From positions 54,483,830 through 54,547,829 of the forward strand of contig OY986437.1 of NCBI GenBank assembly GCA_963920525.1: a stretch of 64,000 bases of DNA. The letters are read 5' to 3'. This stretch comes from Dichetophora obliterata. Taxonomy: Eukaryota; Arthropoda; Insecta; Diptera; Sciomyzidae. The position numbers and the translations under genes were made by a program. The first letter of the stretch is position 1. Each line of letters starts with the position of its first letter. The notes under the pieces were generated by a model. It worked only from the letters and a program-made list of their open reading frames with translations. It did not search any database and had not been told where the DNA came from. Positions 58,318 to 64,000 of this stretch are shown here, piece by piece.

Positions 58318-59214
58318 ATGGAATATTTTTCTGTGGAAAATATTGTCGCTTGTTCTTTGAACGAGCTATGTAAATGTCAAAATATTCTGTACCCCATGTT
58401 TAGTTGTTCTGGTCCATGTGAGCAAATGTTTCATGCATCTTGTGCCGGTATTTCTAAATCATGTCTAGACGATTTAGTATCTGTACGATCAGGTCTTCGC
58501 TGGTACTGTGCTTCGTGCAGGGCACTTTCCCCAGATGAACTTTATTCAAAAATAAAGCTTTTCGGGGAAAGTCTTAATACGTTAAATAACAATTTTCGAG
58601 AAATTGTCACATTTTTTAGCGAAATTAGAGCCGCACCCAGTACCAGCGTCTATGATGAAATATCTATTCCGGAAAATGTCTTACCTTCTTTGTCACAAAC
58701 TGTTTCTTCCGGGACTCAAACTATTATTTCATCAGAAAAAGACCATTCTATTTCAAAAAGAAAGAGGAAGAACAAAAATAAGAACAAAAATAAGCGTCGC
58801 AAAGCATCTTTGAATAACAATACTCCAGTTTCTTCTTCGTCACCCACTAATATTTCTACTTTGTCTAATAGTCCAGTTTTACCTCCTATTGAATCCACAA
58901 ATCATTTAAATTTAAGGGCAGTGTCAAGGAGGAAAAATTTATTTATTTCACGTCTTCAGCCTGACACAACTGTTGAAAACGTATTGACGTTTATCAAACA
59001 TAACAACTTGTTGAGTCAAAAAGACTTTTTTTCATGTAAAAAAATAGGGAATAAACCTTCCCACGCTTCCTTCATTCTCACAGTTCCAGCTGAAGAGTTT
59101 GCAAATGTTTTAAATTCTAATTTGTGGACCGATAATATATTCGTTTCAGAGTTTCTGCCTAAGAATAAGTCTAGAAGGACGACTCAACCTGTTCGTCAAA
59201 CTCAAAAAAACTGA
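58318..59214 (+). CDS. LINE ORF1 protein with PHD-type finger, 298 aa
   Basis: ORF1 proteins package LINE RNA. Near the N terminus (about residues 11-70) cysteines and a histidine occur in PHD-finger order: CSLNELCKCQ, then CSGPCEQMFHASC, then WYCASC. This finger is found in ORF1 of CR1-group elements. A Lys/Arg/Asn-rich linker follows (about 145-165, KRKRKNKNKNK), then a Ser/Thr-rich stretch. The C-terminal ~90 residues, from RRKNLFISRLQ, could be an RNA-binding fold. The stop TGA (59212-59214) directly follows the heptamer A AAA AAC in frame, and ORF2 lies in the -1 frame. The sequence is uninterrupted and codon use is normal for the window. Confidence 0.9.
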   Translation: MEYFSVENIVACSLNELCKCQNILYPMFSCSGPCEQMFHASCAGISKSCLDDLVSVRSGLRWYCASCRALSPDELYSKIKLFGESLNTLNNNFREIVTFFSEIRAAPSTSVYDEISIPENVLPSLSQTVSSGTQTIISSEKDHSISKRKRKNKNKNKNKRRKASLNNNTPVSSSSPTNISTLSNSPVLPPIESTNHLNLRAVSRRKNLFISRLQPDTTVENVLTFIKHNNLLSQKDFFSCKKIGNKPSHASFILTVPAEEFANVLNSNLWTDNIFVSEFLPKNKSRRTTQPVRQTQKN

Positions 59215-59250
59215 ATAGGCTATCCCTTTACTATCAAAATGTAAGGGGAT
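59205..59250 (+). promoter_or_regulatory. Candidate -1 ribosomal frameshift signal between LINE ORFs
   Basis: A AAA AAC (59205-59211) is a canonical -1 slippery heptamer in the ORF1 frame and is followed at once by the ORF1 stop. Ten bases later, ATCCCTTTA (59222-59230) can pair with TAAGGGGAT (59242-59250) as a 9-bp stem with one G-U pair and an 11-base loop. The -1 frame is open from 59175 on into ORF2. The stem overlaps codons for the conserved YQNVRG start of the endonuclease, so part of the pairing may be coincidental. Confidence 0.5.
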
Positions 59251-59279
59251 TACGCTCTAAGACGCGAGACATATTTTTA

Positions 59280-62081
59280 ATGTCTCAAAATTTGTCTGAA
59301 GATATTATCGCATTGACTGAAACGTGGTTAAATGGAAGCATTACTGACTTGGAATTGTTTGATAATAGCTTTGAAGTATATAGAAAAGACAGATACGCTG
59401 GCAATACTTCTGCTGTCGGTGGTGGTGTCTTATTAGCTGTTAGGAACTCCTTCGTTAGTTCCATTATCGATATTCCCTGCTCTTCTAATATCGAACTTAT
59501 ATGCATTAAGATTGTACATTGTAATTCTTATGTATATGTAGTTAATGCTTATGTTCCTCCAAAGAGCAGTGTGGAAGTTTATGCAAGCCTTGCGGATTGC
59601 ATAGAATACGTTATAAATATTCTTGACGTTAGTGACGACATTTTATTGTTGGGTGATTTTAATCTGCCTGACTTGAAATGGGAATCTTCAGACGATGATA
59701 CATATTTTTGTGCATCTAATTCGAAGACACGCCAAGAGCATATATTTGTTGATAATATATGTTCTGACTTACAACAAGTAAGTTGTATTTATAATAGTCG
59801 TGAAAGACTTCTTGACCTGGTCTTAACTACAGACTGTAACAACGTGATTGTTAAGAGGGCCCTTCATGCTCTAACTTCTGTTGATGACTACCATCCACCA
59901 CTGAGCATATGGTACAAGTCCGACAGGGAAAATATGGTGAATTCCAATTCAATAGATAAAGTTTATGAATTCAATTTCAAAAAAGCTGACTTTCTGAGGT
60001 TGAATCATTTACTTCATAATAAACTTAATGTAATTTTAGAATATTTTAATGGTAATAATCTTGAAGATTCAATTAATTTTTTTTATATGGAAATCTTTAC
60101 TATGTTTTCTGAGTCCGTGCCGTATAGCCTAAAATTTGCGAAAAATTGTGCTTACCCTTGGTACACAAGGGAATTAAAGACTCTTCGCAACAACAGGAAT
60201 AGGGCATGGAAGAAATATGTCTGTAGCTTAGACTTAAATGACCTAGAAACCTACAAGCGTTTGTTTCTGGATTTTGAAAGTTGCTCAGCTACCTTATATC
60301 AAAATTATTTAGACAATATTAAGCTGAGAATATTGTCTGATCCAAAGAAATTCTGGGGTTTCATAAACACCAAAAAAAAATCTGATGGATTCCCTTCATC
60401 ATTTAAGACTTCTGACGGATTTACTGACGATCCCGTTATAATTTGTGGCCTATTTGCCACTCTCTTTAAAGAGTCATTCTGTTCAGACTCTTTTAGTCCT
60501 GATGAAGTTTATTTTGAATATATGAACTCTACACCCAGGGTTTCGTTGGGCCCTATATCTTTTAACTCAGAGGATATTTTAAAGTATATTGGATCGATCG
60601 AAGAAGATTTCAATGCTGGACCTGACGGAATTCCTGCCGCAGTGTTAACGCAATGTGGTTCCGTTCTAAGCCAACCACTCTCCATATTATTCAATAAATC
60701 AATTAGGGAATGTAATTTTCCACTTTTTTGGAAAAAATCTTTTATAAGTCCTATTTATAAAAAAGGTTGTAGGAATGATGTAAACAACTATAGGCCTATC
60801 GCTAAACTCTCATCGATTCCAAAACTTTTCGAGCGGCTCGTGTATGATCGTGTGAAGATTCATTGTGCGAGGGTCATAACAACTCGTCAGCATGGATTTG
60901 TTACTGGCAGATCCACTGTGTCTAATCTCCTCGATTTTACAACATTCTGCTTAAATTCAGTTTATTCAGGTAACCAGGTCGATTGTATTTACACTGATTT
61001 TAGTAAAGCATTTGATAAACTACCACACAAATTAATTGTATTTAAACTAAAGTTAATGGGTTTTCCACAATTTTTTGTAAGCTGGATTCAATCGTATCTG
61101 ACAGAGCGATCTTATCAAATACGATTTCGAGGTGTGTTGTCTGGTGAATTTATTGCTGCATCAGGTGTTCCTCAAGGTAGCCACCTTGGTCCACTTCTGT
61201 TTATTTTAGCCATTAATGATGTAACCCACATCATCAAATACTCTCATCTGCTCATTTATGCAGATGATATGAAAATATACAGAACAGTAGATTCTAAAGA
61301 CAATTCAGTTCTACTCCAGTCTGATTTAAAATCCTTTGAAGTTTGGTGTTCTAAAAATAATATGTTTCTTAATCCAGATAAATGCCAAACTATGACCTTT
61401 TCGCGTAAAAGGAATAATTTAATTTTTGATTATAAGATAAAAGATACAGCTTTAAATCGTGTAGATTCTGTCAAAGATCTTGGTATATGCATGGATTCTA
61501 AGCTATCGTTTAGCGTTCATATTGATAGCATTTGTAAAAAAGCGTCTTCTATGCTCGGTTTTATAAAACGCTGGGCCAAAGAATTTAATAGTATGATAAC
61601 AACTACAACGCTGTATTATTCAATTGTCCGTCCTCACTTGGAGTATGCAAGTCAAGTTTGGTCGCCAAGTTACAATGTACATGTTGAACGAATAGAAAGA
61701 ATTCAAAAACGTTTTGTTCGGTTTGCTCTAAGGGGCTTAAGCGGAACTGACACTTTTAATCTTCCTCCTTATGAGGATCGTTTAAAACTATTAAAAATGC
61801 AATCTTTAAATGAGAGAAGGAAGTCTGCTGATATCGTCTACTTACACCAACTCATAACTGGTGGGTTCGATTCACCAGAACTCCTAACTCTTATAAATTT
61901 TAACACTAACCGTAGAAGCAGTAGAAACGCTAACAATTTAATTTACTTACCTTTTAGTAGCACAAATTATATGGCTACTGCTCCTTTAAATCGCATGAGT
62001 ACCTTTGTTAACAACTGTAGCTTTTTTGATGTTAACTTATCGAAAGGTCAACTCAAAAGTAGATTGAAAACTAATGTATGA
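59280..62081 (+). CDS. LINE ORF2: endonuclease-reverse transcriptase, 933 aa from first ATG
   Basis: ORF2 nicks the target and reverse-transcribes the LINE RNA. The frame is open upstream of the ATG, and YYQNVRGLRSK just before it is the usual start of the apurinic-type endonuclease. The ATG is therefore probably not the real beginning. Endonuclease motifs: ALTETWL, GGGVLLAV, VNAYVPP, LLGDFNLPDLKW and VDDYHPP. Reverse-transcriptase motifs (from about residue 450): FISPIYKKG, NNYRPIAKLS, QHGFVTGRSTVSNL, YTDFSKAFDKLPH, SGVPQGSHLGPLLF and the catalytic YADD. The C-terminal part has SIVRPHLEYASQVW and RIQKRFVRFALRG. There is no RNase H. With a PHD-bearing ORF1 this fits the CR1 group (CR1, Kiri or Daphne type). 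No stop or frameshift is seen. Confidence 0.93.
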   Translation: MSQNLSEDIIALTETWLNGSITDLELFDNSFEVYRKDRYAGNTSAVGGGVLLAVRNSFVSSIIDIPCSSNIELICIKIVHCNSYVYVVNAYVPPKSSVEVYASLADCIEYVINILDVSDDILLLGDFNLPDLKWESSDDDTYFCASNSKTRQEHIFVDNICSDLQQVSCIYNSRERLLDLVLTTDCNNVIVKRALHALTSVDDYHPPLSIWYKSDRENMVNSNSIDKVYEFNFKKADFLRLNHLLHNKLNVILEYFNGNNLEDSINFFYMEIFTMFSESVPYSLKFAKNCAYPWYTRELKTLRNNRNRAWKKYVCSLDLNDLETYKRLFLDFESCSATLYQNYLDNIKLRILSDPKKFWGFINTKKKSDGFPSSFKTSDGFTDDPVIICGLFATLFKESFCSDSFSPDEVYFEYMNSTPRVSLGPISFNSEDILKYIGSIEEDFNAGPDGIPAAVLTQCGSVLSQPLSILFNKSIRECNFPLFWKKSFISPIYKKGCRNDVNNYRPIAKLSSIPKLFERLVYDRVKIHCARVITTRQHGFVTGRSTVSNLLDFTTFCLNSVYSGNQVDCIYTDFSKAFDKLPHKLIVFKLKLMGFPQFFVSWIQSYLTERSYQIRFRGVLSGEFIAASGVPQGSHLGPLLFILAINDVTHIIKYSHLLIYADDMKIYRTVDSKDNSVLLQSDLKSFEVWCSKNNMFLNPDKCQTMTFSRKRNNLIFDYKIKDTALNRVDSVKDLGICMDSKLSFSVHIDSICKKASSMLGFIKRWAKEFNSMITTTTLYYSIVRPHLEYASQVWSPSYNVHVERIERIQKRFVRFALRGLSGTDTFNLPPYEDRLKLLKMQSLNERRKSADIVYLHQLITGGFDSPELLTLINFNTNRRSSRNANNLIYLPFSSTNYMATAPLNRMSTFVNNCSFFDVNLSKGQLKSRLKTNV

Positions 62082-62203
62082 TTAGATCTATATTAACGCA
62101 TGGTTAGTTGTTATGTCTTGTGTTGTCCCTGAGCCCAACCCATATTATGGTGGGTAAATTTTTCTCACTTTAGATTGTTTTGGACCACTCTTATCGATAT
62201 CAT

Positions 62204-62528
62204 TAGGGCTATTCACGGTTTGAGCGTACTTTTAACAAATCGTATTTATAGCATTTGTTATTGTTCAAACTGTGAGCACCTCGCCATGTGACCGTCGTAT
62301 TAAAAAATTGTGCAGCCCTGTGATGTATGTCATTATGCGGCTGTTGACAGATCATAAAAATACGAGGTACAAAAAACACGTCTAAGGGCTGCTTTTATTT
62401 CCGCGTGCCTGCGTATTTGCGTTTGTATGCAAAGCAACAGCAAGGCAAAATGCGCTTTCGTAAATTGGCATACAAATAGCGGATCGTACAAATGGCGGAC
62501 CAGCGTATTCGAACTGTGAATGGCCTTA
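62204..62528. mobile_element. 325-bp MITE in the LINE 3' UTR, ATT flanks
   Basis: Ends AGGGCTATTCACGGTTTGA and TCGAACTGTGAATGGCCTT are imperfect inverted repeats. ATT lies outside both ends, a 3-bp duplication as in PIF/Harbinger elements. The tip AGGGCTrTTCAC is shared with the MITE at 767-901. Confidence 0.7.
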
Positions 62529-62626
62529 TTGAGATGTTGTAATGTTGTTTGGGCTGGTTCTTAAGATGATCTAATGCGGAGAAAGTGCGAAAAAGCTGTA
62601 GTAGCTGAACTCTATTGTTATTGCAT

Positions 62627-62672
<46 letters not shown>

Positions 62673-64000
62673 CATTGGTTTAAGCACATTCACGATTTGC
62701 TCCACAGTTTCAAGCTGAAGTGCAGATGGAAATGCCGGGGCTTTTGTATTAAAAGCAATTACTTGATGTACAACAGGCGCCAATTTTACAAAACGCTCCA
62801 ACATAAAAAAACAGAGTTCCATCGTGTTTTAACATCTAATATTAACTTTAAGGGGTTGCCATCCTGTTTTTTACGAAGCTCGTCACTGTAAACAACACTA
62901 TTTTTAAAAAACTTTACAATATTTCTCACTTGTTCACACAACGACGCCTGTTCAGGTACTTTAATAATGCTTTCCATGACTAAATTTAGAGTATGTGCGA
63001 AACAAGGCAAATGTTTATGTGTCCCAACAAAGTTGTTTACGGCAGCAGCCATATTGGCTGCGTTGTCTGTTACGATACACGAAATCTTTCTTTTATCAAT
63101 GCCAAACTGTTGGCAAGTGGCTTCTAGTTGACTTGCAATACATTCAGAAGTATGTCGTTCAGATAATTCCACAGTAGTCAAAATTTTACCTCGTAAACTG
63201 TTAATTTCCAGAAAGTGTGCGGTGATACCCAAAAAACTGCGGCATGCCATTCCTTCTGTCCAAATATCACACGTTAGAGCAACCTGCTCAACTTTGGTTA
63301 ACTCATATACAAATTTTTGCTTATAGAGTTCGTAAAAATCATTCAGACGAGCCTTCATTGTGTCTACGCATGGAAGATTAAAGGCGGGACAAAGCTGCTT
63401 GACCAAGTGCTGGAAACCTCTTCCCTTTAAAATATCGAAAGCTCGGCCATCGACACACATGAAACGCAGCAAGCTCTTTGTCAGGTTTGCGTGTTGCACA
63501 CCACCTTCTGCAAACATTGACCTGCATGAAATATGTCTGTAAGTGTGGGATTATCATGGAAATATTAAGTAAAATTAATCTACCGTCGATTGAAGGATTC
63601 TTTTAAAGTGAGCTGCCCTCCCCTTAGTTTTGGAACGCCATGCTCTTTATCCACTGCTTCAACATCTTTCGCGCTTTCTTGCTCGCTATCTTCCTCGCTT
63701 TCTAGTTCGCTTTCCTTATTCTGTGAATATTGCTTGAACCTTAAAAAATTTGCAAATTTTTAGAAAAAAAAACTGCAAACAGTTGGGAAAGCTTACTGTT
63801 CTCCATGGTTTTTTAGGTGCTTCACCATATTGGTGGTGTTTCCACTAGTTTTTATATGTTTAAAACAAATTTTACATATTGAATTGCACTTATCGCCCTG
63901 CTTGAAAAATTTCCATACATTCGATCTTTTTGGCGCCATTTTATTTTCTTTGTAAATATAATGATGTACATTTTGGTTCGATACTAGGTAAAACGTATCG

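Larger units (their letters stand above)
57881..62669 (+). mobile_element. Full-length CR1-group LINE inserted in the hAT
   Basis: About 4.79 kb with a ~440-bp 5' UTR, ORF1, ORF2, a 3' UTR carrying a 325-bp MITE, and a 38-base poly(A) tail (62632-62669). The hAT reading frame breaks exactly at its edges. Both ORFs are open, so the copy is young or selected. The exact target-site duplication is unclear, and a few hAT bases seem to be missing. Confidence 0.92.
57212..63939 (-). pseudogene. hAT transposase (BED finger), split by a LINE and two frameshifts
   Basis: Exon 1 (63939-63797) encodes a BED zinc finger (CNSICKICFKHIKTSG to HLKNH). Exon 2 (63739-63584) is acidic. Exon 3 starts at 63536. 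All have in-phase GT-AG junctions. Exon 3 carries the catalytic region (ALTCDIWTE with an Asp, CIVTDNAANM with the second) up to LKPME near 62670, where the LINE interrupts it. Coding resumes at 57880 with ISGEKYITVSKII. It ends at 57212 with the hAT dimerisation motif PSERLFSKAGLTITKLRNRL. One-base losses in T-runs (62805-62811 and 57538-57541 on the + strand) shift the frame. The 5' and 3' parts are otherwise well preserved. Confidence 0.88.
56693..64000 (-). mobile_element. BED-finger hAT element, interrupted by a LINE; runs off the window
   Basis: The left end is likely TAGGGACACGATATCG, with subterminal ATCGATA repeats to about 56830. Similar CGATAC/GTATCG motifs appear at the right edge (63979-64000), where the window cuts the element. 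It contains a spliced transposase gene on the minus strand. A complete LINE sits at 57881-62669 in the opposite orientation. Confidence 0.8.

Overview
The window is nuclear DNA of a higher (brachyceran) fly. It is very AT-rich. Its host genes have short GT-AG introns, an insect-only odorant-binding protein family is present, and the repeat load is typical of Diptera: mauritiana- and irritans-type mariners, Tc1, DD41D 'Visitor', hAT, TTAA-target elements, CR1-group and I/LOA-type LINEs, tRNA-derived SINEs and many foldback MITEs. Tephritid or calyptrate flies fit better than Drosophila because transposons are dense and introns long, but I cannot name the species.

Only three host protein genes are well supported, all in the left third. 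(1) A single-exon + strand gene at 1707-3053 encodes a basic, Ser/Thr-Pro-rich 448-residue protein I do not recognise. (2) A four-exon - strand gene at 5263-6240, rebuilt here from splice sites, encodes a complete 183-residue Plus-C odorant-binding protein with 12 cysteines and the Cys-Pro signature. (3) An eight-exon - strand gene at 12104-20639 encodes a complete 391-residue two-pore-domain K+ channel with selectivity filters TIGYG and SIGFG. Its third intron is 5.7 kb and holds a higher-order satellite, an hAT relic and a tRNA-derived SINE.

From about 20.9 kb to the right edge the window is nested transposon territory. 20.9-25.2 kb: a TTAA-flanked composite holding a foldback and a Visitor element. 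25.3-27.6 kb: a foldback with tandem-repeat arms. 28.9-31.8 kb: a LINE reverse-transcriptase scrap and a RAG1-core-like transposase relic with introns. 32.4-33.7 and 51.3-52.6 kb: two near-identical mauritiana mariners with different lesions. 35.5-39.1 kb: an I/LOA-type LINE pierced by several insertions. 39.1-40.4 kb: an irritans-type mariner pierced by a 179-bp MITE with a 9-bp target duplication. 42.1-43.8 kb: a pogo-like element. 45.0-49.6 kb: a Tc1 element stuffed with nested MITEs. 53.5-54.7 kb: an hAT-like element with an 8-bp target duplication. 56.7 kb to the edge: a BED-finger hAT interrupted by a full-length CR1-group LINE at 57.9-62.7 kb.

The transposons supply relative dates: LINE into hAT, MITE into LINE, mariner into tandem repeat, hAT into satellite. 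The three points most worth checking are the Plus-C OBP gene, a candidate -1 frameshift signal joining the two LINE ORFs (A AAA AAC, 10-nt spacer, 9-bp stem), and the RAG1-like transposase. All splice models are by eye and have not been tested against transcripts.
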